Origin: Candidatus Borrarchaeum yapensis
Lineage (GTDB): Archaea; Asgardarchaeota; Sifarchaeia; Borrarchaeales; Borrarchaeaceae
DNA: 64,000 bases
Assembly (NCBI GenBank): GCA_016840515.1
Contig: JAEOSF010000014.1
Coordinates: 1-64,000, forward strand
Direction of reading: 5' to 3'
The notes beneath the pieces were generated by a model that was given only the letters and a program-made list of their open reading frames with translations, made no database searches and was not told the origin of the DNA. The position numbers and the translations under genes were made by a program. Below, in pieces: positions 1 through 9,093 of the stretch (positions are counted from its first letter, which is position 1; each line of letters opens with the position of its first letter).

Positions 1-1334
1 GTTAATGGTCTGTTCACTTCTGATTTGAACCATTCTGTATTGATAACTTTGCCTATTTCTTCGCGAAACAGTTCTTTAACGGTACCATCAAACTTAGGAG
101 AGATATATTGAGGTTTATGACTCACTTTTAAATCTTCAGATGGCGCTTCGCCTTTATCTGGTTCTTCTACTCCCGCTAATAATTTAATGAAAGTGCTCTT
201 TCCAAGTGCGTTGGCTCCAAGAATTCCTATTACTTCTCCGATGAATACTTTTCCTCCCTCTGTGGAGAGTTTAAATCCGTCATAACGTTTCTCCATCTCT
301 TCAAAATTGAAAAGTGCCTTGCCGACAGGTTTGGATCTCGGTGGTCTCAAATGAAATTGAATTGCATCCTTCCGAAATCTCATATTCTCAGATGGAAGAT
401 AGCCATCAAGAAATATATTGATACCTTCACGTACTCCATGTGGATGACTGACTACACCAAAGACAGCAGGTTCACCGTACAGCACGCAAACATATTCAGA
501 GAGATAATCTAAAACTGCCAAGTCGTGTTCGACCACAATAACTGTTTTTCCTTCTTTTGCTAGTCTTTGAATGACTTTGGCAACTTCTACACGCTGGTAA
601 ATATCCAGATAAGATGAGGGTTCATCAAACAAATAGACATCTGCATCTTTCAAAATCACCGCCGCGATAGCAACTCTTTGGAGTTCCCCGCCAGAGATCA
701 CACTAAGTTCTCTGTCCATTATCTTATCTATCCGTAAGTCTTCCATAATGCTTTTTAACATATTTCGTTCGTTTACTTTTTCAAGCAGTTCAGATACGAC
801 CCCTTTTGTTACAGTGGGTATTTTGTCCACGTATTGAGGTTTTTGAACAACACGTATAGACTCTGTTGAAAGTTTCTCAAAATAAGATTGTAACTCAGAG
901 CCTCTGTAAGCAGTAATTATCTCATCCCATTCAGGTGGTTCATCATAGAGGCCGAAATTTGGTTTGAAATCTCCTGAAAGGATTCTTAATGCAGTTGATT
1001 TACCAGTACCATTCTGTCCGATGAGTCCAGTCACTTTCTCTTGTCTCGGAATTGGTAAGCGGTATAATACAAATCTATTAGCTCCATAACGATGTGAAAT
1101 ATCCTTTTCCAGTTCTTCAGGTAAATTCACGACGTGTATTGCCCCAAATGGGCATTTCTTAACGCAGATTCCGGTACCAGTGCATAGATTCTCTGCGATT
1201 CTAGCTTTACCAGTTTCTGGGTCAAGTGTAATTGTTTCTTCACCCATGCGGACTCCTGGGCAATATTTTATGCACACAAGTCCACAGTCTTTTGATTTAC
1301 ATCGTTCAGGTTCTACAATTGCGATTCTTGGCAT
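1..1334 (-). CDS. Ribosome recycling ATPase ABCE1 (RNase L inhibitor homologue), partial
   Basis: N-terminal about 444 residues of ABCE1, the twin-ATPase that splits ribosomes after termination; the C-terminus lies beyond the window start. Seen in order: an N-terminal iron-sulphur region with two cysteine clusters (CKSKDCGLVC and CTGTGICVKKCP), first nucleotide-binding domain with Walker A GQNGTGKST, signature SGGELQRV and Walker B VYLFDEPSSYLD, a hinge, then the second domain starting with GANALGKST. ATG start at 1334 (MPRIAIVE), typical of the family. The second Walker A is slightly unusual (the family generally has GPNGIGKTT). The gene is transcribed toward the window edge, just upstream of the MtnA-like gene's 3' end. 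Identification is certain; only completeness is not. Confidence 0.95.
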   Translation of the reverse strand, partial: MPRIAIVEPERCKSKDCGLVCIKYCPGVRMGEETITLDPETGKARIAENLCTGTGICVKKCPFGAIHVVNLPEELEKDISHRYGANRFVLYRLPIPRQEKVTGLIGQNGTGKSTALRILSGDFKPNFGLYDEPPEWDEIITAYRGSELQSYFEKLSTESIRVVQKPQYVDKIPTVTKGVVSELLEKVNERNMLKSIMEDLRIDKIMDRELSVISGGELQRVAIAAVILKDADVYLFDEPSSYLDIYQRVEVAKVIQRLAKEGKTVIVVEHDLAVLDYLSEYVCVLYGEPAVFGVVSHPHGVREGINIFLDGYLPSENMRFRKDAIQFHLRPPRSKPVGKALFNFEEMEKRYDGFKLSTEGGKVFIGEVIGILGANALGKSTFIKLLAGVEEPDKGEAPSEDLKVSHKPQYISPKFDGTVKELFREEIGKVINTEWFKSEVNRPL

Positions 1335-1358
1335 TTAAGTCACTTATAACTTGATTGA

Positions 1359-2633
1359 TTAAAGATAAAAGCGAATATGTTCCGGTAAAGTGAGTTCGGT
1401 TTCTAATCTTCTTTTTACTTTATTCTCAACGATTGCTGGAGTTAAAGTGCGAATTTGTTCAGGGCTAAAAGCTCCAATGTCAGTAATAATCAAATCTATA
1501 AGGTTTCCAGGAGTTATATCGAAAGCAGGATTATATAACACAAATTTTCCTTTTTCGGGTGTGGAAACTATTGCTTCATTAGGTGGCCATTCGTTTAAAG
1601 CAGTTTCTGATAAAATTCCCTTACTTTTTTTGTCTTGAGCATCGAGTTTGTAGGGCCTAGACATTTCATCAATAGAACGCTCTTCTATTGGGATAGCACT
1701 CCCAGGTGTTTCTAGGTCCATGGTACTGTACGAAGTGGCATAATAGAAATGCACATCATCATAAAAGCGTGCGATTCTCGCAATATCAGAAGAGCCAATC
1801 TTATTTGCGATACCGCCATCACTTCCAATCCTGTCGACTCCTAATATTATCTTGTTGACCTTAAAGCGTTTAAATGCCTGTGATATCATATTGTCTGTAA
1901 CAATGACCACAGGTACGCCCGCTTTATTCAATTCCCAAGTTGTAAGGAGGTAGCCCTGACTTCGAGGTCTAGTTTCTTTGGCGACTACTGTCAGGTCCAC
2001 ACCTTTCGTATAGGCTTCCTCTAACATACCTAATGCATGACCACCATATGTGGAACTTAGAGACCCTCCATTGCAATGAGTCATTATAACATCACCATCT
2101 TCAAGGTACTTCATTCCTTCTTCTCTGAGGTAATTGCCTAAGATCAGATCAGAAGCAAGAATATAATCTGCAGTTTCTTTAACTGCATTGACAACCGAAT
2201 GAACATCAGCACTCATATCAAATGCTTTAATCGCAGCATGCATCGTAAGATCAACAGCCCAGAAAAGAGGGGCTGCCGTAGGTCTGCTACTTTTCACAAA
2301 TTTCGCAGCTTCCTCCATATTCTTGATCATTTCGCGTCCTGTCGATTGAAGTTGTTTTGCAGCTAAAACCATACAATATGCGGCACATACACCTAGGGCC
2401 TGACTGCCTCGAATACGCATTTCTTTGATCCCTTGAATCGCGCCTACCTTGTAATCAGTTGTTGACCAATGTGTCATCTCATATGGGAGTTTTAACTGAT
2501 CTAAAAGGACCATTTCGTCCTTCTCTTCGTTCCAATATACAGTTAGTGGAATTTTTGTATCTTTATGGACATATAACTCATCTTCAAAGACAAAATTCAT
2601 TTTAAATAATAGTTGTGTAATATTGACTGTCAA
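1359..2633 (-). CDS. mtnA: S-methyl-5-thioribose-1-phosphate isomerase (eIF2B-alpha-like family)
   Basis: Isomerase of the methionine salvage pathway converting methylthioribose-1-phosphate to methylthioribulose-1-phosphate, in the eIF2B alpha/beta/delta superfamily. Seen: the family's catalytic cysteine segment (MTHCNGGSL), the GVDRI segment carrying the catalytic aspartate and a GSQALGV segment near the N-terminus. At about 424 residues it is longer than usual (340-380), with an extended C-terminus. Start taken as TTG at 2633 behind a GAGGG Shine-Dalgarno; an in-frame ATG at 2600 is an alternative. A ribose-1,5-bisphosphate isomerase is the main alternative, but an MTA phosphorylase gene 7.5 kb away favours methionine salvage. 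Confidence 0.85.
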   Translation of the reverse strand: MTVNITQLLFKMNFVFEDELYVHKDTKIPLTVYWNEEKDEMVLLDQLKLPYEMTHWSTTDYKVGAIQGIKEMRIRGSQALGVCAAYCMVLAAKQLQSTGREMIKNMEEAAKFVKSSRPTAAPLFWAVDLTMHAAIKAFDMSADVHSVVNAVKETADYILASDLILGNYLREEGMKYLEDGDVIMTHCNGGSLSSTYGGHALGMLEEAYTKGVDLTVVAKETRPRSQGYLLTTWELNKAGVPVVIVTDNMISQAFKRFKVNKIILGVDRIGSDGGIANKIGSSDIARIARFYDDVHFYYATSYSTMDLETPGSAIPIEERSIDEMSRPYKLDAQDKKSKGILSETALNEWPPNEAIVSTPEKGKFVLYNPAFDITPGNLIDLIITDIGAFSPEQIRTLTPAIVENKVKRRLETELTLPEHIRFYL

Positions 2634-2746
2634 CTTTGTTTTCCCTCAGCCACCAATTTTAAGAGAGTGTAGTTTTTAATCAATAGATTAACTTAAAAAG
2701 TTCCCCATCAAACAAGACTATAAACAGTATAAATGGAGGATCACTA

Positions 2747-3520
2747 ATGCTTCACGCAATCTTCCTTTTAGATGCTAAGAGCGGCATTGAATACTTGAGC
2801 AAACAATTTTATGAAGAAAAATCTGAAAATGAGACGGTTATTGATCCAACTTTAATTGCTGGTTTTCTCAATGCAATATTTAGTTTCTCAAGAGAAGCAA
2901 GAATAGGAAGACTATCAGAAGTTCAAGCAGAAGACTTAACTTTTGTGTACAGGGTTGACCAAGACGGACAAGTTCTTATTGTAGCATTAGTTGATTCTGA
3001 AACTGACAAAAACTTGTTAGAGGATATCTTATCTAGCATTTCTACTCATTTTCGCGAAAAATATCCCACAGTTGGTGCACAGTGGGCTTATGATTCTGTG
3101 TTTTTTGAGGATTTCGAAGTTGTTCTTGATCAGATTTTTTACAAAGAGGTTACCGAATTTCTTTTAGAAGACTATCCTGATAAATTGGTTGCGCGAGTGC
3201 TTAAACTGTATCCCCTCTATTCTCTCAAGACTATTGAAAAACTTGGCGTTAACTCAGGTGCATCTATTCGGAAAAAGGCGGGAAAAGTAGACTTAAATAA
3301 GGAGTTGTCAAAATTTTCTGTTTCTGAAGTAAGCAAAGCAAAAGACAAGGTTGATCTAATTATGTGTCCTTTTTGTAGAGGAAAAAAAAGCAGAAAACCA
3401 GTGTGTAACTTCGTAGCAGGATTCATCAAAGGATTTCTAAACTTACCAGAGAACGCCGTTAAAGAGACTCATTGTTTTGCATGTGGAAATAACGTTTGTT
3501 CCTTTAAGATCACTGCTTGA
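2747..3520 (+). CDS. Longin-like/V4R domain protein
   Basis: About 257 residues. The C-terminal third is a V4R (vinyl-4-reductase-type small-ligand or metal-binding) domain, recognised by the cysteine-rich region MCPFCRGKKSRKPVC followed by CFACGNNVC. The N-terminal about 130 residues look like a longin/roadblock-type alpha-beta domain and resemble the N-terminus of the protein at 17568-18386 (an acidic strand-helix start, DPxLxxxFLxxxxxF, and a VYxx strand). Such longin-V4R combinations recall TRAPP-like and signalling modules reported from Asgard archaea. ATG start behind GGAGGATCAC. Ligand and partner are unknown. V4R is confident; the longin call is a fold guess. Confidence 0.7.
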   Translation: MLHAIFLLDAKSGIEYLSKQFYEEKSENETVIDPTLIAGFLNAIFSFSREARIGRLSEVQAEDLTFVYRVDQDGQVLIVALVDSETDKNLLEDILSSISTHFREKYPTVGAQWAYDSVFFEDFEVVLDQIFYKEVTEFLLEDYPDKLVARVLKLYPLYSLKTIEKLGVNSGASIRKKAGKVDLNKELSKFSVSEVSKAKDKVDLIMCPFCRGKKSRKPVCNFVAGFIKGFLNLPENAVKETHCFACGNNVCSFKITA

Positions 3521-3712
3521 TAAGTAATAAAATGTTTCTAATAAGGTTTAAATTAGTTCTAAAACGGTTTCCTTTGTCTACAACTGTTTTAAATTCTGTA
3601 TAGCGTTTCATGTTCAAGTTTCGCTCTCATATAAATCTTTTTTCCAGAAAGTTTATGTATAAGCGTTTTGTGGGTTCCTTACTTTCTCAATTAGAAAAAG
3701 GTGAATATCAAG

Positions 3713-4102
3713 ATGCAGGGCTATGTTCTACCAACAGACCCAAGTGATGTAGCGGTATTGACTGGAGAAGTATTCTTAGTTGTCGTTGGCGCGGTTATCG
3801 TAATACTTTCAGTACTTATTTGGAGAAACTATCCCGTTCTCACTAAAGAGGGATTTCTGGAAATTATCTTTGGCTTTATTGCATTTACTTTGCATTTTTT
3901 GTTCGACGCCTTAGACACACTTGCGACTGCTAGTGAAAACTTTTACGAAACTCAAGGACTTTTAGATGTTGCTGCTTCTTTTGGTGTAATTTATGGCACA
4001 TTCGATTTCTTAGATGGACTTTTTACAATTATAGGGCTTCTTCTAATAGCTATTGGAATCTTGAGAATTGCAGCCTATGGGAAACAACTCTGGGGTGAAT
4101 AA
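3713..4102 (+). CDS. Small membrane protein, three predicted transmembrane helices
   Basis: About 129 residues with three hydrophobic helices (VFLVVVGAVIVILSVLIW, a phenylalanine-rich middle helix, and LFTIIGLLLIAIGIL) and the C-terminal end QLWGE. ATG at 3713 is preferred because GGTG lies 8 bases before it; a GTG at 3701 is also in frame. It ends two bases before the next gene, with which it shares size, topology and a C-terminal LWGxE, so the two are probably diverged tandem duplicates forming one membrane complex. A TATA-like AGTTTATGTA with A-rich flank lies at about 3650. Function unknown. Confidence 0.7.
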   Translation: MQGYVLPTDPSDVAVLTGEVFLVVVGAVIVILSVLIWRNYPVLTKEGFLEIIFGFIAFTLHFLFDALDTLATASENFYETQGLLDVAASFGVIYGTFDFLDGLFTIIGLLLIAIGILRIAAYGKQLWGE

Positions 4103-4104
4103 AC

Positions 4105-4446
4105 ATGCAAATTATTGAACAATTTGTTTCTCCAAATGTCGCTGATGTCGTCTTAGAAGGCATGGCGTTGGTTCTTTTTCTCGTATTATTTATAGCTGCG
4201 ATTCGTGCGCGAAAAATATATCCCGCTATTGGAGGATTAGGCTGGGAGTCCATGATCCTCGCAATCATCTTCGGTATATTTAGTAGTGCACAAGACGTTT
4301 TTGATGAGTTTGTCTGGTTTACGACGACCTCTTATGCCGTATGGAAGAACATCAAGACAGCAACCATTATGATAAGCTTGATATTATTCCTTTATTACTT
4401 CTTAACTCTATATCGCTTCAGTGGTCGACTCTGGGGAAAAGAATAA
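4105..4446 (+). CDS. Small membrane protein, probable paralogue of its upstream neighbour
   Basis: About 113 residues with three hydrophobic helices (GMALVLFLVLFIAAI, SMILAIIFGIFSSA, TIMISLILFLYYFLTLY) and the C-terminus GRLWGKE, echoing the QLWGE end of the preceding protein. ATG start with GGTG 8 bases upstream, overlapping the end of the upstream gene, so the two are co-transcribed. The helices are separated by an acidic loop (QDVFDEFVWF). No family was recognised. Confidence 0.7.
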   Translation: MQIIEQFVSPNVADVVLEGMALVLFLVLFIAAIRARKIYPAIGGLGWESMILAIIFGIFSSAQDVFDEFVWFTTTSYAVWKNIKTATIMISLILFLYYFLTLYRFSGRLWGKE

Positions 4447-4460
4447 CCTTCTCTCAATTT

Positions 4461-4470
4461 CTTTTTTTTT
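4461..4470 (+). terminator. T-tract terminator after the membrane gene pair
   Basis: A C followed by nine T residues begins 15 bases after the stop of the second membrane gene. Archaeal RNA polymerase terminates at such T-runs. Confidence 0.6.
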
Positions 4471-4543
4471 ACCAATTTTAGATGAAAAAATCTCGATATT
4501 TCTCCTATTAACATGAAATCATTAATTTCATTTTAATATTATT

Positions 4544-5095
4544 TTAGAGGTATCTTCTGCAGGCAGCATAAATTAATTCTGTTCTCTTGGGTCCTAAACC
4601 TCTTATTTTGTCAATTGGCAATGTTCCATTGTCATAAAGTCGACAGTAGTCTTGAGCAGTCGCAATTGAGTTATTTACTAGCCCTTCTAAAACTGAATAG
4701 GGCACTCGTCCGAGATCTCCTAGAACAAGTTCAATAGGAATCGCTTTTTCCTCTATTTTCTCCTCTAATTCTTTGATTTTGATAGCTTCCTTTCCGTTTT
4801 CTATTAATTTCTTAGCCAATCGAGAATAACTCTCATAGTGATCAATTTTTATAGACTTATTTAGGAATACTGCTAAGAGATCTAAGCCCTTTGAAAACGC
4901 TAATACATCGAAATCTTCGAAAAGTAAAGCCATCGGTTTTTGAGTTCCTCCCATAAAATTCATATAAAAGTTAACAGCGAAGTCCTCAAAATTAAGTGAG
5001 GATGCATTCCCATTATCTCGTTGTTTTTTCCATTCAACTACGGGACCTCTATCATAATCGAATCGGATCTTAAACACTGCAAGGATGTCGTCCAT
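4544..5095 (-). CDS. Longin/roadblock-like partner of the small GTPase, with C-terminal helix-hairpin-helix-like tail
   Basis: About 183 residues. ATG at 5095 is chosen because AAGGTGG lies five bases upstream. The N-terminal about 100 residues (MDDILAVFKIRFDYDRGPV...) read like a longin or roadblock alpha-beta domain, followed by a charged helical linker (KIKELEEKIEE) and a C-terminal IRGLGPKRTELIY segment resembling a helix-hairpin-helix. It starts one base after the stop of the upstream GTPase gene, so the two form an operon. In other GTPase/longin pairs the longin protein is a regulator or partner (MglA-MglB, Rag-Ragulator type); the same role here is inferred. Confidence 0.6.
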   Translation of the reverse strand: MDDILAVFKIRFDYDRGPVVEWKKQRDNGNASSLNFEDFAVNFYMNFMGGTQKPMALLFEDFDVLAFSKGLDLLAVFLNKSIKIDHYESYSRLAKKLIENGKEAIKIKELEEKIEEKAIPIELVLGDLGRVPYSVLEGLVNNSIATAQDYCRLYDNGTLPIDKIRGLGPKRTELIYAACRRYL

Positions 5096-5096
5096 T

Positions 5097-5627
5097 TCAT
5101 TCCACCTTAACAACTTGTTCGATATTTGTTTTCAATATTTCTATGACGTTTTCTCTATGCAGCGGATCAATCGCTACTACAGGATAAGTTGGACATCGCA
5201 ATACGTTTGCTACTCTTTCAGCTGTCATAACTCCAGATAAATCCTGTTTATTTGCCAGAGCGACTATTTTCATCTTGTCCCCGCCATTTTCGTCCCTTTT
5301 ATTTAGCCAATCAATGATCATTTTTGTTTTTAAAACTCCTGTAGGCGTAGAATCCGTTACAACTATACATAATTTAGTATTGAGAAGATAAGAATTATAC
5401 ATTGGCCAGAAATTTTTCTGTCCTCCGAAATCCCAAAGATTAAGCTCATGTTCCCCGAGCATGCTTTTAATCATTTTCTGTCCGAAATTAAGTCCGATAG
5501 TTGGTCTATATTCTAACTGAGGCGCCTTTCCTAATAAGAGATTGATCATGGATGTTTTACCGACTTTAGGATAACCGATAAAGGCCACTTTAATTTGCGA
5601 AGTAGTCTGAGTTATTTGAGAGAAAAT
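5097..5627 (-). CDS. Arf-like small GTPase
   Basis: Ras-superfamily GTPase, about 176 residues. Visible motifs: P-loop GYPKVGKTS (residues 18-26), switch I threonine in RPTIGLNFG (Thr43), G3 WDFGGQ (65-70, the Arf/Sar/Rag-type WDxGGQ), and G4 NKQD as in Arf. There is no C-terminal lipidation cysteine and no N-terminal amphipathic Arf helix. A GTG at 5588 would leave the first beta strand truncated. In-frame sequence (SQIKVAFIG) extends back to an ATT at 5627, five bases after a GGGGG Shine-Dalgarno; I take ATT as the start. Immediately followed by a longin-like gene. Eukaryotic-type GTPases are abundant in Asgard archaea. Confidence 0.88.
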   Translation of the reverse strand: MFSQITQTTSQIKVAFIGYPKVGKTSMINLLLGKAPQLEYRPTIGLNFGQKMIKSMLGEHELNLWDFGGQKNFWPMYNSYLLNTKLCIVVTDSTPTGVLKTKMIIDWLNKRDENGGDKMKIVALANKQDLSGVMTAERVANVLRCPTYPVVAIDPLHRENVIEILKTNIEQVVKVE

Positions 5628-5763
5628 TGATACCCCCTTTAGTAAAGTAAAAAGAGAATTACGATGTTTTTAAAGACGCGTATTATCTACATATTGTCGA
5701 AACATCGCCGACAAAAAACCTTTTTGTTAAGATAAATTCTAAAAAAGTGAATAAAAGGTGTAT

Positions 5764-6957
5764 TCACAGATTTTTTTCAAGTTTTTCTATGAAATCAGCA
5801 GGTATTTCAGGAAGTTGTTTTGGTAACCGTTCTAACAATTGTTCTTTGTTAAGCATGCCCTCTTGGACACCAGATACCTCCCATATACTTCCCATAATGG
5901 TCATACCTGCATAGATTGACTCCACTAAATCAAATCCTCTTTGATACAGTGAAAGAAATCCTGCAGCAATTCCATCGCAGCAACCAATTGAATTTCCTGA
6001 TTTATTCAATTTGATTGGTCCAATCCTAATAGAATCTGCATTCCTTTGAAGAATTTGCGCCGTTCCAGTAATTTTATCTTCGACAATAATCACACGTGGC
6101 TTGTTGGTACCAGTGACGTCAAATATCTGTTCAGGTGCTTTGATTTTATATGCATCCAGAATTTGTTTGATCTCAGAGGGATTGCCAAATACAATTTCTG
6201 TTAGAGGAACAACGGTCTTAAGATAATTTGGTGTTACGCCATATGATCCCACGTCGATTACTACTTCTTTACCGAGATAAGCGCCTTCCTTTGCACAACC
6301 TGTCATAAATGCTTCTTCTGCAGAAGTGATAAACACAATATCTGTTTTCTTATCTAGAATACCTATTGGAATTGGCCTTCCTTCTTCTACTGGTGATGCA
6401 CCATTAATGTCATCAATGAAGAACCAGTCTATCCCTTTTGCATCTTTGTTACATACAATTGTCATCGTTTCTTTGTCTTTAACAATTAGGGTGTCTGCAT
6501 TAAGAATTTCTGGCGAATAATTCGAATTAAGATGTTCCCGTACCTTATCCCACTTCCCCCATAGTTTCTGGGGAACTTCAACTTCTAAGAGCTTCATATC
6601 CACACCTGTCTTTTTCAGATGATCGTAATAGGGACCTCCAAAGAACCCAGGATAATTTTCGTTGTAGTCATCGCCAAAAGTTGTGAGAAGGCGCACATCA
6701 CCACCCAATAAGGCGATTTGATATGCGATATGACCGCACCGACCCCCGTAGTTATAAGTGATGGGCTCGATCGCTTTGTCACGTAAATATCCTAATACCT
6801 TCTCCACATTCCATTCTTCACCATAAAACTCCGGAATAAGAGAATAAGGGATGGATTTTTTAAGATATTTTTTAAATGAAGCAGGAAGCGTTGTTGTGGA
6901 CTCGATTTTTATTTGCTCGTCTTTTCCAATTGTTCCTACCACAGCAATGGTTTTCAT
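5764..6957 (-). CDS. PfkB-family carbohydrate/nucleoside kinase
   Basis: Ribokinase/PfkB superfamily protein of about 397 residues, longer than the usual 300. Seen: N-terminal strand MKTIAVVGTIGKD, glycine-rich NYGGRCGHIAYQIALLGGDV (the first PfkB signature region), and near the C-terminus SIGCCDGIAAGF, which corresponds to the GAGD anion-hole/catalytic Asp motif with both small residues replaced by cysteine while Asp is retained. Extra sequence lies between residues 30 and 70. It phosphorylates a sugar or nucleoside; the substrate cannot be read from sequence. The genomic neighbourhood contains methionine-salvage genes, so a methylthioribose- or nucleoside-related substrate is possible but unproven. 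Confidence 0.8.
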   Translation of the reverse strand: MKTIAVVGTIGKDEQIKIESTTTLPASFKKYLKKSIPYSLIPEFYGEEWNVEKVLGYLRDKAIEPITYNYGGRCGHIAYQIALLGGDVRLLTTFGDDYNENYPGFFGGPYYDHLKKTGVDMKLLEVEVPQKLWGKWDKVREHLNSNYSPEILNADTLIVKDKETMTIVCNKDAKGIDWFFIDDINGASPVEEGRPIPIGILDKKTDIVFITSAEEAFMTGCAKEGAYLGKEVVIDVGSYGVTPNYLKTVVPLTEIVFGNPSEIKQILDAYKIKAPEQIFDVTGTNKPRVIIVEDKITGTAQILQRNADSIRIGPIKLNKSGNSIGCCDGIAAGFLSLYQRGFDLVESIYAGMTIMGSIWEVSGVQEGMLNKEQLLERLPKQLPEIPADFIEKLEKNL

Positions 6958-7212
6958 TCGCTCACGCTCTGATTGATAACACGTAATTTTTAAGAAATGA
7001 AAGCATATAGCATTTAATATAAAATAATGATAAATTCAATGATTCCTACAGCTCCCTTAAATATCTTACACAAATTTTCTTTCTATAATTAGCCTTCTGT
7101 AGCTTAGTTTTATGCCAAATAAGCTAAACCTCGAATAAATCTCCCATTAACTGATGTTTTTTTCCAAAAAATTTATGTTTAAGGGTTACGGGCCCCTCAT
7201 AAAGAAAAAGAT

Positions 7213-7935
7213 GTGGTGTATATGCCTTTTTGTAGTCAATGTGGGACTTCTATTGAGCCTACTGCGAAATTTTGTGCTAATTGTGGCACACCTGTAGCCC
7301 CCGGATCGCCAGTAGCACCGCCTCCAATTCCATCAACTGCTCCTACTATGACACACAATGGATTATTTGATCCTATGCGAACTGGTTACGTAATCAATGA
7401 AAACAGTTGGGACATGGGTGCTGGAGATATTCTGGATGAACGCGGACAGAAGATAGGATATATGGATAGAAAAATACTTAGTTTGAGAGCAGAGATCAAA
7501 TTAACCGAAATTGATGGCACAGTTGCTGCAACGATTCATAGGAAAATAGTTGCAGTAAAACCCACTTACGAGATAAAGGATAATTCTGATAATCTAGTTG
7601 GAAAAATAGAAAAAGCGCTCCTGAGTCTCCGTCCAAAACTGGCCGTTAAAGATAGTAGTGGAAATAAACTACTTGAGGTAAAAGGTAATTTCAAGGCATG
7701 GGATTTCACAGTTAAGGATATGCATGGAAGAGAAATAGGAAACGTAAAAAAACTTGATCGTTGGAAAGATGCTCTTTTTGGTGGCGGAATGTTTGACCGA
7801 AGTGATAAATACGCCCTTAAAATTCATGGAGACATAGATAGAAGGTTAGTTGTAGGGGCTGTTATTGCCATTGACAACATGTTCCATGATGAAACCGATC
7901 ACGACGATGACAACGACCAATTTGACCGATTTTAA
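7213..7935 (+). CDS. Zinc-ribbon protein with LURP-one/Tubby-C-like domain, copy 1
   Basis: About 240 residues: N-terminal zinc ribbon (CSQCGTSIEPTAKFCANCG), a short proline-rich linker, then about 170 residues with the repeating 'ixDxxGxxIGxixrK' strands of the LURP-one-related (LOR)/Tubby-C fold (DERGQKIGYMDRKIL, DNLVGKIEK, SGNKLLEVKGN, GREIGNVKK). The C-terminus has a D/H-rich tail. GTG at 7213 or the in-frame ATG at 7222 may be the start. Close paralogue of the next gene. LOR proteins bind membranes or lipids in eukaryotes; the archaeal role is unknown. It has its own promoter (AAAAAATTTATG at about 7166) and a T-rich terminator. Confidence 0.75.
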   Translation: MVYMPFCSQCGTSIEPTAKFCANCGTPVAPGSPVAPPPIPSTAPTMTHNGLFDPMRTGYVINENSWDMGAGDILDERGQKIGYMDRKILSLRAEIKLTEIDGTVAATIHRKIVAVKPTYEIKDNSDNLVGKIEKALLSLRPKLAVKDSSGNKLLEVKGNFKAWDFTVKDMHGREIGNVKKLDRWKDALFGGGMFDRSDKYALKIHGDIDRRLVVGAVIAIDNMFHDETDHDDDNDQFDRF

Positions 7936-7945
7936 TAACGCTCCT

Positions 7946-7977
7946 TATTTTTTTGGGATTTTTTTTCTTTTCTCTTA
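7946..7977 (+). terminator. T-rich terminator after the first LURP-one-like gene
   Basis: Two long T-runs within 30 bases start ten bases after the stop codon, a typical archaeal termination region. Confidence 0.6.
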
Positions 7978-8182
7978 TTGTTTTTCAATGTTTTAGTTAG
8001 AGTAGTTCATCGATTTGAGATTACCATGAACTATTTTACCCAAGACTTACATTCGGTTAACATCCGTGAAAATGAACAGTTTTAAGACAAGTTTAATAAA
8101 CGTAATTTATCATTAATTTTAGTGTAGATAAAGTCGTTTTAGCTTCACTTAAAATAAGATATTCTGTTTTGATGTGATGAAT

Positions 8183-8917
8183 ATGTATTGTGGAAACTGT
8201 GGAAACCCTGTTGATCCTGGAAAAATGAGATTCTGTCCTAAGTGTGGTACACCTTTAGAAGCTGAATTTGCAATGCCCCCTCCTCCTGTACCTCCGCCAC
8301 CTCCTTCGACTGCAGGTCATCCACCCCCCACGCCTACATTACCTCCGCCACCCCCTCATATAATGCAAGGTGGCTTGTTTGACCCTAGGCGAAACGGGTA
8401 TGTGATCCATGAGAAGACTTGGGACTGGGGAGGTGGAGATATACTGGATGAACGCGGACAAAAAATAGGGTATATGGATCGAAAAATACTTAGTTTGAGA
8501 GCAGAGATCAAATTAACCGAAATAAATGGCGTTGTGGCAGCTAAGATTCATAGGAAAATAGTTGCGATAAGACCGACGTATGAAATCAAAGATGCTCATG
8601 ATCAACTTATCGGTAAAATAGAAAAAAAGCTTCTTAGTATACGCCCTAAACTCTATGTAATTGATACAAGTGGAAACAAATTACTTGAGATAAAAGGTAA
8701 TTTTCTTGCCTGGGATTTCAGAATAAAAGATATGCGAAGCGGAAATGAAGTTGGTACTGTACAAAAACTCGATAGATGGAAGGATGTCTTTTTTGGTGGA
8801 GGATGGTTTGATCGAAGCGATAAGTTCGCGCTTAAGATTTATGGTAATATAGATAGACGTTTAGTTGTCGGAGCGGTTATCGCCATTGATAATATGTTCC
8901 ATGATCAATCTGACTAA
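8183..8917 (+). CDS. Zinc-ribbon protein with LURP-one/Tubby-C-like domain, copy 2
   Basis: About 244 residues, same plan as copy 1: zinc ribbon (CGNCGNPVDPGKMRFCPKCG), a longer linker of proline runs (residues about 35-60), then the LOR-like domain. Protein identity in the LOR domain is high, and about 42 bases in the middle (coding KILSLRAEIKLTE) are identical to copy 1, pointing to recent duplication or gene conversion. ATG 8183 preferred, with GTGATG as Shine-Dalgarno; a GTG at 8174 is in frame. Linker and tail differ from copy 1, so the two may act at different sites. Function unknown. Confidence 0.75.
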   Translation: MYCGNCGNPVDPGKMRFCPKCGTPLEAEFAMPPPPVPPPPPSTAGHPPPTPTLPPPPPHIMQGGLFDPRRNGYVIHEKTWDWGGGDILDERGQKIGYMDRKILSLRAEIKLTEINGVVAAKIHRKIVAIRPTYEIKDAHDQLIGKIEKKLLSIRPKLYVIDTSGNKLLEIKGNFLAWDFRIKDMRSGNEVGTVQKLDRWKDVFFGGGWFDRSDKFALKIYGNIDRRLVVGAVIAIDNMFHDQSD

Positions 8918-8933
8918 AAAAGAGTTTGAGAAT

Positions 8934-8960
8934 TCTTTCTTTTTCTTTTTTTTCGATTTT
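8934..8960 (+). terminator. T-rich terminator after the second LURP-one-like gene
   Basis: Consecutive T-runs (CTTTCTTTTTCTTTTTTTTC) begin 17 bases after the stop codon. Confidence 0.6.
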
Positions 8961-9093
8961 TCCTATTCCACTATTTTTTAATGCATTTAATTAAAACACT
9001 TCATTACAACAAGTTTACTACCAGAATCATTTGACCTGAAATACATCAGAATTTTGATTCTGAAACAAATTTAGCGATTAGGAGGAACTATGA

